NCBI RefSeq assembly: GCF_016808335.1
Contig: NC_053139.1
Span: forward strand, 33,377,954-33,441,953
Length of the DNA stretch: 64,000 nucleotides
Origin: Panicum virgatum
Taxonomy: Eukaryota; Streptophyta; Magnoliopsida; Poales; Poaceae
Reading direction: 5' to 3'
This document shows positions 12,315 to 23,467 of this stretch, one piece after another. A model generated the notes under the pieces. That model made no database searches. It saw nothing but the letters and a program-made list of their open reading frames with translations, and had not been told where the DNA came from. The position numbers were made by a program, and so were the translations under genes. Positions within the stretch are counted from its first letter, which is position 1, and every line of letters starts with the position of its first letter.

Positions 12315-15113
12315 CCTGTCCCACTTATATCAGTATAAATGGAAGATCAGACATAACAAGGCCCAAAATACTGTCTATCAGAACCATATTTATGTTATTG
12401 ACTAGCCCATCAACATTATGCAAGTACATGTGTTGATTAACCTTTAGGACTGCTATGCATGTACTTGACTTGTACTGTCCGCCATTCTACTCAATTCGAC
12501 ATTGCTGTATCATGAATGAAACTTGTTCTGTTAGGAGTTGCTATCATGTTGCAGTTTATTTGATACATTCCTGACCGATGTAGAATCAATTGTATATATG
12601 GCATAACACGGGGAATGATCCAATCATTCACTTGACAATTGGATAGCAAAACTTCTCAAAAACCACGCTACAAAATAATTAAAAAGCATGTATACGTGTT
12701 GTCAACCATTGACAAATCTATGTACATCTGCCAATACCAATTATTATGTACCACCAAAACATGATCGTGTAAGTTACTGCTTTTTCATGGACATATAAGG
12801 ATATCACATTCAAATACCAGTTCCATTGGTCACAACCACATGGTGGGCTAACTTTAGAATATATTAAACTGAATACATATACAAGTTTACACAGGTTCAC
12901 CTTCTTGTCATGATAAAATATAAACTTACATTTCCTCGATACGACTAGTGTTAATACAACGCTGCAACACAGCCTCTCCATAAGAACAAAACCAAATCCC
13001 ATAATCTGCTCACAAATGTCCCATCTCCATCACCACGCACCCCCCCCCCCCCCCCCCCCCAAACCAGCAACAATCACCGGCAAATGTAGACCCCAATGCA
13101 ACAAAACTGCAATCTTTTCGATGCCTGCTTCACCAGTAGTGACCCATTGTTACAGTCCAGCATTTGAGTGATTCCCGCATCAGGTAGCATAGGCAGACCA
13201 TCAGACAATCTAACCCCTCTGCATTGCACACATCCAGTTCGTCACTCCTAGAGAACCCACAATCATAAGTTCCCTTGTCAGCATGGCCATAGATACATGC
13301 AGAAAAACAATCCTTCCCTGCAGCAAGATCAGACACATGCACTAATCCTCCATCAATGATACCCTAAGGCTGCCACTTCATACTGCTAGCAAATGAAGAT
13401 TTCCCCAGGATGGAAACATTTCCCTTTCCTACTTCCTCCAACTCCAAATATCACTCGACTCCATGAAACCACCTAGACAGCAAAAAAAAACAACAAAATA
13501 CAGACCCTCATATGTGAAACAAAATTTAAAAGCAGCTGCTTAAAATCTGAGATGCACATTAACACAGTTACCTGGTTCAGTTAGATCAGAGCAAACAAAA
13601 CTGCTCCTTTGCTACTTCCAACATACATACAACAGTGGAGTTCACATCAAATATAATACTAATAATGCCACTGTCAAAGGTAACACACACTAATCTCATT
13701 ATACAGTGACCCAACTGCCTACAGCATTTAAAAAACCTCTTAATAAAGAACACCATATATATATACGCAATTTTAAAAAGAAATGAGCCATGAAACACAG
13801 GACAAATGCTGATGGTGTTGCAGGATGCATGAGTATGATGATTACACGAGAGTAACTAGGACTGGGTAGCCATGAAACTCAGGATAAAGGATGGAAATAT
13901 AAAGTGCGATGTTTCTGAAATCAGAAAAAAAATGCAAATGTATAAGACAACAGAGAGGCAGGGTTTGATTTTAGAAGCATCATATAAAACAAAAATATCT
14001 TAAAATAACAGTTACCAATAGCCCACTGCATTTTGAAGTAGATGACAAGGTGAAGATACTCACTGTAAGTGCAAGGAGGTGGACATTTGGATTTTTGTGT
14101 CCAATTCATTTTTTTAGCACCTTCACAACATCTTTTGATTCCCTGTTACAAAGAATGACATGAAGCATCAATAATTAACAGATAGTAGAACACCAACGGA
14201 AATAAATGAATTCTATTGTTTTTATGAGAAAAAAAAGTACATGTATGTATGCTAGAATCCTACATGTCAGATTATTTGTTTGAGTCAGGTGTACTATTTG
14301 ACACGGAGTCACAATCACTCACCACAAACCAAATAAAACAAATTACACTCATATATGGTTAAATTGCTTGGCAGCAGATTTCTAGCCTCAAAACAGACAT
14401 ATACAAAATTTCGTATGTCGACCAAACCATTTGACTTGTACTGGACCACAAACGGTTTCCTGACTAGCGACTAGCGACAGCCACTAGCTAATTACTAACT
14501 TTGGTCATTGTAAAATTGACAGTTTGGTTCATTTTGCTGCCTGTACATAGACAATTGACGGGATAAAAACGAGTCAATGTTTATACCAGTCTGGCAAATC
14601 AAAGCTACATAGGATGCAAAAGGCCCCCTCTACTTCAGAATAGTATAAATGTATAATGTGGTTTTGTTGCCTCACCCAATCAAGCAATGAAGAACAAGGC
14701 ATGAACGAGCAGCGACCGGTAATTCTGAATTCTCCAATTGTCATTCAACGCTGACACATGAGAAACTACTCTAATCGTCCTTAGGGGATTAGAATGGTAA
14801 TTGATCGTAGATAGAAACCAGATTCAGCGCCCGCGACCCATGATCCTGGCAGGCAGCCGGCCCGATTACATCCTAATAATTGAAGCATTCAACAGTTTGG
14901 CATCATCACCCTCAAATTAGCCTGCCACCATTTCCGGGATAGCGAAATCACGCCTTCTCGCGATACAAAAATTCATTTAACCACGAAAACAAGGCCACAT
15001 GAAGACGGCCGTCACAACCCCCTCGCCGGGAAGATCAGGCACCGAATGCATCAAATCTGACAGCACGACAACATCGAATCCTCGGCCCTAACGGGCGGAA
15101 TCTGGGTAGGATC
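12315..15113 (-). other. Non-coding or captured gene-like DNA within the MULE
   Basis: Downstream of the transposase no long frame exists. Read on the minus strand, short exon-like pieces appear: a segment at about 14143-14064 with a TTTGTAACAG acceptor and a TACAGTGAGT donor encodes MNWTQKSKCPPPCTY, and 13342-13130 gives a 70-residue Cys-rich frame. A GC-rich, promoter- and leader-like stretch at 20142-20500 lies upstream on the same strand, beyond the nested copia element. This looks like the start of a spliced gene convergent to the transposase, but I do not recognise the product. A 20-base C run sits at about 13040. Confidence 0.3.
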
Positions 15114-15399
15114 TGTTGATAGTAATCCTTGGGTGCTAGATTGGTGCTTTCCTAGTTTAGCAAATGGCTTATTTTAGAAAGTTAGTGTGTGATTGCACTG
15201 ATTGTGCTCGGCCGGATTGAGAGGGCCAAATTACTTTCCCTGTAATCTGTTATATAAGCATAGCAATAGACCATGGAAAAGCTGCCAAGTTTGACAGCAC
15301 CAAAACAAGATTGTGTCCTCTGTGTTCGCTTGAGTTTTGTGTTGGTCGTGAGCTCGTCGGCGACGTAATCCGCGTCGTCTCTCCGGCGTGTTCCTGACA
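15114..15399 (+). repeat. 5' LTR of the copia element
   Basis: This 286-bp LTR has a TATA box (TATATAAG, 15251-15258) about 150 bp before its end. It is followed at once by the primer-binding site. It differs from the 3' LTR mainly by transitions. Confidence 0.95.
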
Positions 15400-15434
15400 T
15401 TTGGCATCAGAGCCAGTTTTCGGACCGGGGACTG

Positions 15435-18400
15435 ATGGGTGACGAGAAGAAGCCGAGTGACAAGCTCGCCAACAGCTCCGCCGGCGATGGCGTTGTGATC
15501 CAGCGGGTGATTCGTGAGGTGAGCGGCGGGAGTAGCTACCCCCGTCCTCACCAAGACCAATTACTCCGACTGGGCACTGCTGATGAAGGTGAAGTTAAAG
15601 GCGAGGTCGCTCTGGAACATCGTCGAAAAGGGGGGGGGCGACGAGCATGACGAGATGATGGCGCTCAAAGCTCTCTGCAGTGCGGTGCCGCCGGAGATGG
15701 TGCCCGCCATCGTCGGCAAGGATTCGGCAAAGGAGGCCTGGAAGACCATCGCCGAGATGCGGGTCGATAGCGAACGCGTCAAGAAAGCGTCCGCGGAACA
15801 ACTCCGCGGAAGTTCGATATGGCGACGTTCGGCGAAGGCGAGTCCATTGAGGACTACGCGCTGCGCATCAACAGCATGGCGTCAACCCTCGCCACGCTCG
15901 GCGATCCAGTCGAGGAAGGAAAGATTGTTGGTAAGATCATGCGGAGCGTTCCACCACGCTTCAAACAGATCGTGATCTCGATTACCACGCTCCTTGACAT
16001 GACGACCCTCACCGTCTCCGATCTGGTGGGGCGGCTGAAGGCGGCAGAGGACGCCTTCGAGGAGGCTCCGGGGTCGCTGCAACACGACGGGCGCCTCTAC
16101 CTCATGGAGGAGGAGTGGGACGCCCTGCGGAAGAAGCGGGAGGCGGAGAACTACTCCGGCGGCGGCACAAGTGGCAGCTCAGGGCGTCGCAGAGGAGGAC
16201 GACGCGGGCGCAGCCGTGGGCATGGAGGCCGGTCGTCGGGTGGGCCGTCATCGGGTAAGCCCACTGGTGATGAATGCAGGAGGTGTGGCAAGTTAGGCCA
16301 CTGGGCCCGCGACTGCCCCTCGCGGCCCAAGAAGGAGCAGGCCCACACCGTCCAGGAGGATGAGGAGGCGTCGCTCCTCCTCGTCAAGGTCTCCCCGACC
16401 ATCCTCCATTCATCGCCGCCGCAATCCACTTCGGCACCGCCGATTGGATCCCCGTCGACCACCTCCCCGACGGCGATTCCGCTGCCACATGCTGCCCTGC
16501 CACTACAGAGGCCGGGGCAGGCACATGGTGGTGGTAATCATGGAGCGGCGGAGGTGGGATTCGGATCTCAGACCGAGATCCGGGAGCAGAAGGTGCTCGC
16601 CCAGCTCGGAGAGGTGGAGGAGCGCGGGGCGGAGACGTGGGTCCTGGACACCGGGGCAACCAACCACATGTCCGGGTCCAGGGCCGCCTTCACCAAGTTG
16701 GACACGGCGGTGCTGGGCACCGTGCGTTTCGGCGACGACTCGGCGGCGCGCATCGAAGGCCGCGAGACGGTCACGTTCGTCTGCAAGAACGGTGAGCTTC
16801 GCTCGTTCGACGGGGTCTACTTCATTCCCCGGCTGACGACGAACATCATGAGCATCGGGCAGCTCGAAGAGGTCGGGTACAAGATCGAGATAGGCTCTGG
16901 GGTCATGAGGGTCCGAGAGCCTGGCGGCCAACTACTGTCAAGGGCGCCGCGGGCGGCAAACCGGCTGTACCTGCTCCACCTCAAGATGGCACAGCCGGTG
17001 TGCCTGGCGATGCGCGGGTGCGACGACGAGGTGGCGTGGCGCTGGCACGAGCGCTTCGGCCACGTCAACATGGCCGCGCTCCGGAAGCTGGCTCGGGAGG
17101 AGCTGGTTCGAGGGCTGTCGGAGCTCGGACAGGTGGAGAGGGTCTGCGAGGCATGCCAGGCAGGCAAGCAGAGGTGCATATCCTTCCCGGCGCAAGCAGA
17201 GTACCGTGCACGGGAGCTCCTGGAACTGGTGCACGGGGACCTTTCCGGTCCCATCACGCCGGCGACACCAAGGGGCAACAGGTACTTCTTGCTGCTGGTG
17301 GATGACCTGAGCAGATACATGTGGGTAGCCGCAATTCCTTCAAAGGATCGTGCTGCGGCTGCCATCAAGGAGATCCAGGCGCGGGCAGAAGGCGAGTCTG
17401 GAGTCAAGCTGAAGGTACTCCGAACTGATCGAGGGGGTGAATTCACCTCGATAGAGTTCGTGGAGTACTGCATGGCGGACGGCGTTCACCGGCAGCACAC
17501 CGCGCCCTATAGTCCACAACAGAACGGCGTGGTCGAATGCCGGAATGGGACTGTGGTGGCCACAACCAGGAGCATGCTCAAAGCGAAGGGGCTGCCTGGC
17601 TGGTTCTGGGGCGAGGCGGTAAGCACGGCGGTGTATGTGCTGAACAGGTGCCCGACGAAGAGTGTGGACGGCATGACGCCGTTCGAGGTGTGGCACGGGA
17701 AGAAGCCGGCTGTGCACCACCTCAAGACGTTCGGCTACATCGTCTACGTCCGCAACACTCGACCTCACCTGTCGAAGCTGGAGGATCGTGGCCGCAAGAT
17801 GATCTTCATCGGCTACGAGCGTGGGACGAAGGCGTACCGTGCCTACGATCCCATCACCAAGAGCGTCCATGTGACGCGGGATGTTGTCTTCGACGAGCAA
17901 GCCCAGTGGAACTGGGCAACCAGCAGCAGCTCTAGCGTGTAGGACGGCGATGACGATGTGTTCACGGTGGAGTACTCCATCGTGGGCCAGGGACCTCCGA
18001 CGGCTGCTGAGGGTGCTGTCGAGGCACCTTGGGAGGCCCCTGCGGACGGTGACACGACACCGCCACCATCGCCACACGCCGCTGCTGGAGAGGCGTCAGG
18101 AGGTTCCGGCGGGGCGCAGGCAGTGGAGTTTGCCTCGCCACCCACCGGCGGCGATGACAATCTGGACGCTGACCATGATGAGGAGGCTCCGCTCCAGTTC
18201 TGGAAGATCGAAAACATCCTCGGGCCGACATCACCGCTCGGGTTCGCGCCGCGAGCACTGCTGATGGAGGAGCTGCACGCAGTGAGCCCCGATGAGCCAG
18301 CCTCATTTGCTGAGGCAGAGCGCTGCCCAAGCTGGAGGAAGGCGATGATGGAGGAGATGGAGTCGATTGAGGACAATCAGACTTGGAGCCTTGCTGATCT

Positions 18401-19847
18401 CCCGCCTGGAAGGCGAGCGATTGGGCTGAAGTGGGTCTTCAAGGTCAAGAGGGATGAACACGGGGCGGTGTCCAAGCACAAGGCACGTCTCGTGGTGAAG
18501 GGAAACACGCAGCAACACGGCATCGACTACGATGAGGTGTTCGCTCTGGTGGCGCGACTGGACTCGGTGCGCCTGCTCATCGCCCTTGCGGCGCACGAGG
18601 GGTGGGAGGTGCACCACATGGACGTCAAGTCGGCGTTCCTGAACGGCGATCTGCAGGAGGAGGTATACGTGGAGCAGCCTGCTGGTTTCGTCATCACTGG
18701 CAAGGAACACAAGGTGTTCAAGCTGCGGAAGGCCCTGTACGGACTGCAGCAAGCGCCGCGTGCCTGGAACGCAAAGCTGGACGACACGCTGCTGTCGCTC
18801 GGCTTCAGGAGGAGCCCCTCGGAGCATGCCATCTACATCAGGCCGAACCAGGGCGCACAGCTGGTGGTCAGGGTGTACTTCGATGACCTGGTTATCACCG
18901 GCAGCAGCAGCGACAACATCAAGCGGTTCAAGAAGGAGATGGCAGCTGCGTTCAAGATGAGTGATCTTGGTCTGCTTCACTACTACCTCGGCATTGAAGT
19001 GAAGCAGGGCGCGAGTGGCATCTCGCTCAGCCAAGGTGCTTATGCTGCGAAGATCCTGGAGAGAAGCGGCATGGCAGGGTGTAATCCCTGCCAGGTGCCC
19101 ATGGAGACGCGTCTGAAGCTGAGCAAGTTCAGTTCAGAGCCACTGGTGGACACAACAGCATACCGGAGCATCGTTGGGAGCCTGAGGTACTTGGTCAACA
19201 CTCGCCCTGACCTTGCGTTTGCTGTTGGATATGTGAGTCGCTTCCTGGAGGAGCCACACAAGGATCATCTCATGGCAGTGAAGCATATCCTGCGCTATGT
19301 GGAGGGAACCAAGAACTGGGGTCTCTGGTTCAGCAGGAAGAAGGAGAAGGAGGCTCATCTAACGGGTTTCAGTGACAGCGATTATGTTGGGGATGTCGAT
19401 GCTAGGAAGAGCACGACAGGGGTGATATTCTTTCTCAGCAGCAGCCCAGTCACCTGGCAGTCTATGAAGCAAAAGGTGGTGGCGCAGTCAAGCTGCGAGG
19501 CTGAATACATTGCAGCTGCTAATGCTGTTTGTCAGGCATTGTGGCTAGCCAGAGTGCTAGCTGAGGTGCAGGGATCAGCACCAAGAGCACCAATGCTGAG
19601 GGTGGACAATAAGTCCGCCATTGCTTTGATGAAGAATCCAGTACTCCACGGCCAGAGTAAGCACATTCAAGTGAAGTACCACCTGGTCCGGGAGTCTGTT
19701 GAAGAAGGTCTGATCGAGGTAGAGTTCATCAGGAGCGAAGAACAGCTGGGCGACATTCTGACGAAGCCGCTGGGCAAAACCAAGTTCCATGAACTTCGTT
19801 CTAAGATTGGCCTGATTGATGTATGCAGTTCGCACCACAAGGCTTAG
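15435..19847 (+). pseudogene. gag-pol: Copia gag-pol polyprotein with two frameshifts and one amber stop
   Basis: The polyprotein order is gag, protease, integrase, reverse transcriptase, RNase H. Gag starts at 15435. One-base indels at a C run (about 15537) and near 15808 break its first part, after which a 707-residue frame (15819-17942) carries the zinc knuckle CRRCGKLGHWARDC, protease DTGA (WVLDTGATNHMSG), the HHCC integrase finger (HERFGHVN...CEACQAGKQRC), and the integrase core with its D-D-E residues. A TAG at 17940-17942 then interrupts the same frame, which continues to 19847 with reverse transcriptase ([32 protein letters not shown]) and RNase H (GFSDSDYVGD, SSCEAEYIAA). The usual YVDD is YFDD here. 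The copy is probably not able to move by itself. Confidence 0.9.
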
Positions 19848-19855
19848 GAGGAGAT

Positions 19856-20141
19856 TGTTGATAGTAATCCTTGGGTGCTAGATTAGTGCTTTCCTAGTTT
19901 AGCAAATGGCTTATTTTAGAAAGTTAGTGTGTGATTGCACTGATTGTGCTCGGCCGGATTGAGAGGGCCAAATTACTTTCCTTGTAATCTGTTATATAAG
20001 CATAGCAATAGACCATGGAAAAGTTACCAAGTTTGACAGCACCAAAACGAGATCATGTCCTCTGTGTTCGCGTGAGTTTTGTGTTGGCCGTGAGCTCGCC
20101 GGCGACGTGATCCGCATCGTCTCTCCGGCGTGTTCCTGACA
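19856..20141 (+). repeat. 3' LTR of the copia element
   Basis: This 286-bp partner of 15114-15399 has the same ends, preceded by the purine tract GGAGGAGAT and followed by the target duplication GGATC. Confidence 0.95.
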
Positions 20142-20654
20142 GGATCGGGGTGAGAGAAGAGAGGGAGGGTACCCGGGGTCGCGGTTGCAGATGGCTCTCC
20201 ATGTTCTTGGCCCAGCATGGAGCTCCGGGCGGATGAGCATGTCGATGGTGGCCGTGCACCTTGGAGACCGTCATGGCGAGGGGTGGCTCCGACAGGGGCA
20301 ACGGCGGCCGCTGGCTGCTCGGGACTGGCGTTGCAACGGCTGCCGGGAACCACCTCCGCCACCACCATCACTGCTGCAGCAGGTTCCTAGTTTTACCCCT
20401 TTTTTTCTCTAGTGTGCCGTAGAAGGAAGAGCCGAAGAGCGGAAGAGGGAAGATGATGAAAATGGGAATGTAGTGTGAACACGGATCCTAGTATATGTTT
20501 GACTGGCAGCTTTAATCACTCAACGTCCAGCCATGTCAGCATTGTTTAACACTCTCTCTCCGGCCACGCAAGCAAATATCACTTATCTCGAGGCGTGTAT
20601 CTACGGTCGCCGAAATGGGTGGTACCTGCCATCCAGCGGCACCAGAACATTGCC
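20142..20654 (-). other. Right end of the MULE: GC-rich leader-like segment and terminal region
   Basis: On the minus strand, a 95-codon frame starts at 20371, runs through the copia target site when the copia element and one GGATC are removed, and ends shortly after in the sequence left of 15113. Upstream (about 20400-20500) is a pyrimidine-rich promoter-like stretch. The protein is Pro/Ser-rich with no known domain. Beyond 20540 lies the weak terminal inverted repeat of the MULE. Confidence 0.35.
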
Positions 20655-21688
20655 GGGCGGCATCGGCATACTGCTGCGCAAGTACGGCCTCGCCGCCGAC
20701 AACGTCCTGGACGCCCTGCTGGTGGACGCCAGGGGCCGGCTCCTGGACAGGGACGCCATGGGGCCCGACGTCTTCTGGGCCATCCGGGGCGGCGGCGGCG
20801 AGAGCTTCGGCGTCATGCTGTCGTGGCAGGTGCGCCTCGTGCCCGTCCCGCCGACGGTCACGGTGTTCAACGTCCCGGTGACCGCCGGCCAGGGCGCCGT
20901 CGACATCGTCACGCAGTGGCAGCAGGTCGCGCCGGCGCTGCCGGACAACCTCATGATCCGGGTCGTCGTCCAGCAGCAGACGGCCAACTTCCAGTCCCTG
21001 TTCCTCGGCACGTGCGACGCACTACTGCCGGTAATGAGCAGCCGCTTCCCGGAGCTGGGGTTCAACTGCAGCTACTGCAGGGAGATGACATGGATCCAGT
21101 CCGTGCCCTACATCCACCTCGGCAGCGGCTCCACCGTGGAGGACCTCCTCAACCGGACCACCTCGGCGCCCGTCTTGACCAACGGGTACAAGGCGACGTC
21201 GGACTACGTCCGGCGAGCCATCCCCCGCGACGCGTGGGCCGCCATCTTCGCCAAGCTCGGGCAGCCCAACGCGGCACTCACGATCCTGGTCCTGGACCCC
21301 CTACGGCGCGGCGATCAGCGCCGTGCCGGAGGCGGCGACGCCGTACCCGCACCGTGCCGGCGTGCTGTACAACATCCAGTACATGAACTTCTGGTCCATG
21401 GCCGCTGGGGACGGGGCGGTGCAGACCAGGTGGATCAGGGACCTGTACGCGTTCATGGCGCCGTACGCGAGCAAGAACCCCAGGGAGGCCTACTTCAACT
21501 ACAGGGACCTCGACCTGGGGAGGAACATCGTCGTGGGCAACGTCAGCAGCTACGAGGCCGGCAAGGTCTGGGGCGAGAAATACTTCAAGGGCAACTACAA
21601 GAGGCTCGCTCTGGCCAAGGGCAAGATCGACCCTGACGACTACTTCAGGAACGAGCAGAGCATCCCGCCTCTTGCGCAGAACAAGTGA
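20655..21688 (+). pseudogene. BBE-like FAD oxidase, 3' fragment of the split pseudogene
   Basis: Homology to the intact paralogue resumes at [19 protein letters not shown] and runs to the natural C-terminus FRNEQSIPPLAQNK. It covers the rest of the FAD-binding fold ([15 protein letters not shown]), the substrate domain and the C-terminal BBE domain ([32 protein letters not shown]). The region between the fragments, missing here, encodes the GLCPTVGVGGH loop whose Cys makes the second covalent flavin bond. A one-base insertion in a C run at about 21300 shifts the frame, so the C-terminal part lies in another frame (21323-21688). The copy cannot make a working enzyme. Confidence 0.9.
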
Positions 21689-22100
21689 TCGATGATTCAA
21701 AACGGCGCGCCCACCATGGTCAAAACGAATTTAGTTTGAGTGCTGGCCACTTCCTTTAGAAAAATTCATAAAATTTGACTGTATATCTACATGTATTATT
21801 TGTATGATCTTTAATTAGAAAGTTTTATAAAATTACACAACATGACAGTGTGCAAGTTTAGCACAAAACTCTGCATTTTTTTTAAAAAAAGATTGTAGGA
21901 GCACTGCACTGTCATTTAAGATAGGAGAAACAAGTAGCGTCTTATATAGTCGATATTACATAAAAGGCCGAGAACTCTAACACTGAAAAAAAGGAAAGAA
22001 ACAAGTAAAAACTAAGATACATGTAGAAACTAGGGCAGCTCTGGCCCTCCGCAGGCCAACTTTCTTGTGTGAACTTCCATCTTGATCTCATGCATTACGT
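21689..22100. other. 3' flank shared with the intact BBE-like gene
   Basis: After the stop, the sequence GCTGGCCACTTCC...TATATCTACATGTATTATTTG through TTAGCACAAAACTCTGCA (to about 21875) matches the 3' flank of the intact gene in inverted orientation (56810-56965). The match stops at about 21880, where a LINE- and MITE-containing insertion begins, and resumes at about 22980. No gene is seen. Confidence 0.8.
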
Positions 22101-22517
22101 CTGCTGGTGTACCTTGTTTGTGATCATTGTTTGTGATCAAACACTCGGCGATTTCGCTCTTTCCAGATGTTCCAAGCACAGTACATCGTCAAAGCAGCTT
22201 TGACCCTCCTTGTCTTCCTTGGCAGCTGTGCAAGTTCCTTTTGCCACCAGTCAATAATCTCTGAACTCAATTGTGGGGGGCGTACTAGTTGCTGGGTCCA
22301 GATTGCCATTTTCTCCCACACCAGCTGTGCAAATTGACAGTTCAAAACTAGATGTGTCGCTGTCTCCTGCTCCTGATTACATAGAGGACAGACCGGGTTG
22401 CATGGCCATTGCCTCGCAGTCAGCTTATCTGCTGTTAGTAGCTTACATTGCACCAATAACTAGGCGAAAAATTTATGTTTGCCTTCTGATTCCGCCTTCC
22501 AGATTGAGTCTCCACTG
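22100..22517 (-). pseudogene. LINE reverse-transcriptase C-terminal zinc-binding fragment (zf-RVT)
   Basis: The minus-strand frame (22456-22124, extendable to about 22517 across one TAG where the family has Trp) contains the zf-RVT signature: KFFA*LLVQCKLLTADKL, then CPLCNQEQETATHLVLNCQFAQLVW and AWNIWKERNRRVF. This is the 3' end of a plant non-LTR retrotransposon ORF2. The endonuclease and polymerase domains are absent, as expected for a 5'-truncated insertion or a later deletion. Confidence 0.8.
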
Positions 22518-22562
22518 AAAAAACTATAGGAGCCCTTGAATTGTACATAGTAAGCTGACTTA

Positions 22563-22922
22563 GGACGTGTTTAGTTCATCGCCCTGTAAACGCAAAATTA
22601 TTTTGCGATTGAATCTTGCTAATTTGAAGTACTAAATGAAGTCTATTTATAAAACTTTTTGCATAGATGGGTTGTAAATCGCGAGACGAATCTAATGATG
22701 CTAATTAATCCATGATTAATCAATAATTAGCGGATGATTACTGTAGCATTACTGTAGCAAATCATGGATTAAGTAGGCTCGTTAGATTCGTCTCGCGATT
22801 TACAGCCCATCTATGCAAAAAATTTTGTAAAAAGACTTTATTTAGTACTTCAAATTAGTAAAATTCTATCGCAAAATTTTACATTTTTGTGTTTTTGCCT
22901 TTACGGGGTGGGAACTCCATCC
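22563..22922. mobile_element. Foldback MITE
   Basis: The outer ends pair as imperfect inverted repeats (GGACGTGTTTAGTTCATCGCCCTG against the complement of ACGGGGTGGGAACTCCATCC). The interior is also largely palindromic: AATCGCGAGACGAATCTAA is mirrored by TTAGATTCGTCTCGCGATT around a short AT-rich centre. It is about 360 bp with no coding capacity. The GTGTTTAGTTC end and GAGACGAATC core are typical of a common grass MITE group; I do not assign the superfamily firmly. Confidence 0.75.
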
Positions 22923-23254
22923 GCCGTCCGCCGCCATGTGATCGTATCCGGTTCAGAGTTAAGCTGCACTTCCTGCACCATGAAAACTCTGCATTTAATG
23001 TGCCTTTGACATGGCTTCATCACTTGACCATATGAACTATTGATTGGTTGTTGGGAGGCCAAGAAGATTCAAATTCTCACTTCTGACCTCTCCAAGTTTG
23101 TTCTGATGGATTACGAGAGGCTGGGCCAGAATATAGTCTAAATTTAGAAGAGTACACGAAAAGGACAATTGAAATCAAAAGAAACTCCTCCCTGCTGGCT
23201 CATTTAGAACCAGAACAGTTCTAAAGTCCTCTCAGGCTCAACGATTGAGGGTGT
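22923..23254. other. 3' flank of the BBE duplication, second part
   Basis: From AAACTCTGCATTTAATGTGCC (about 22983) to CAGGCTCAACGATTGA (23254), the sequence matches 56283-56835 in inverted orientation. It includes TTGGGAGGCCAAGAAGATTC and CCAGAACAGTTCT. This shows the inverted duplication extended well beyond the two coding regions. No gene is seen. Confidence 0.8.
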
Positions 23255-23467
23255 GTTTAGATCCCACAAAAACCCCTCCAACATCCAAACTTTTCGTCAC
23301 ATCGAAACATTAAATATAGCAAATAATCCATGCATGGAGTACTAAATGTAGGTAAATAAAAAAACTAATTGCATAGTTTTGATGTACGTTGCGAGACGAA
23401 TCTTTTGAGCCTAGTTAGGTCATGGTAGGACAATATTTACCACAAACAAACGAAAAGTGCTACAGTG
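23255..23467. mobile_element. MITE, 3' truncated
   Basis: GGTGTGTTTAGATCCCACAAAAACCCC, CGTCACATCGAAACATTAAATATAGC, TTGCGAGACGAATCTTTTGAGCC and AAAGTGCTACAGTGC are hallmark words of a very common grass MITE. The expected inverted right end (TGGATCTAAACACACC-like) is missing, and the CACTA-like element starts at that point. Confidence 0.7.

Larger units (their letters stand above)
15114..20141 (+). mobile_element. Ty1/copia LTR retrotransposon nested in the MULE
   Basis: The element is complete: two 286-bp LTRs (15114-15399 and 19856-20141) beginning TGTTG and ending TGACA, and a 5-bp target duplication GGATC (15109-15113 and 20142-20146). It has a tRNA-Met-type primer site (TGGCATCAGAGCC, 15402-15414) and a purine tract (GGAGGAGAT) before the 3' LTR. 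I count about 12 mismatches between the LTRs (about 4%), so it is younger than the host MULE but not brand new. Confidence 0.95.
8632..20651 (+). mobile_element. FAR1-type Mutator-like element inserted in the BBE-like copy
   Basis: A 12-kb block separates the two halves of the BBE-like copy and contains a FAR1/MULE transposase gene (9632-12314). Its ends are weakly inverted-repeated: GTACCACCC at 8657-8665 matches GGGTGGTAC at 20617-20625, each about 30 bp from the point where BBE homology stops, and flanking bases align at perhaps 60-70% by eye. The 8-11 bp target duplication expected for a MULE cannot be seen, possibly because about 155 bp of target was lost. The element carries a nested copia element (15114-20141). 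Without that, it would be about 7 kb. Confidence 0.5.

Noticed and set aside
13038..13060. C homopolymer of about 20 bases, also G runs at 3970, 29780 and 32419
   Set aside because: Probably replication slippage or sequencing/assembly uncertainty. Not interpreted as functional elements.
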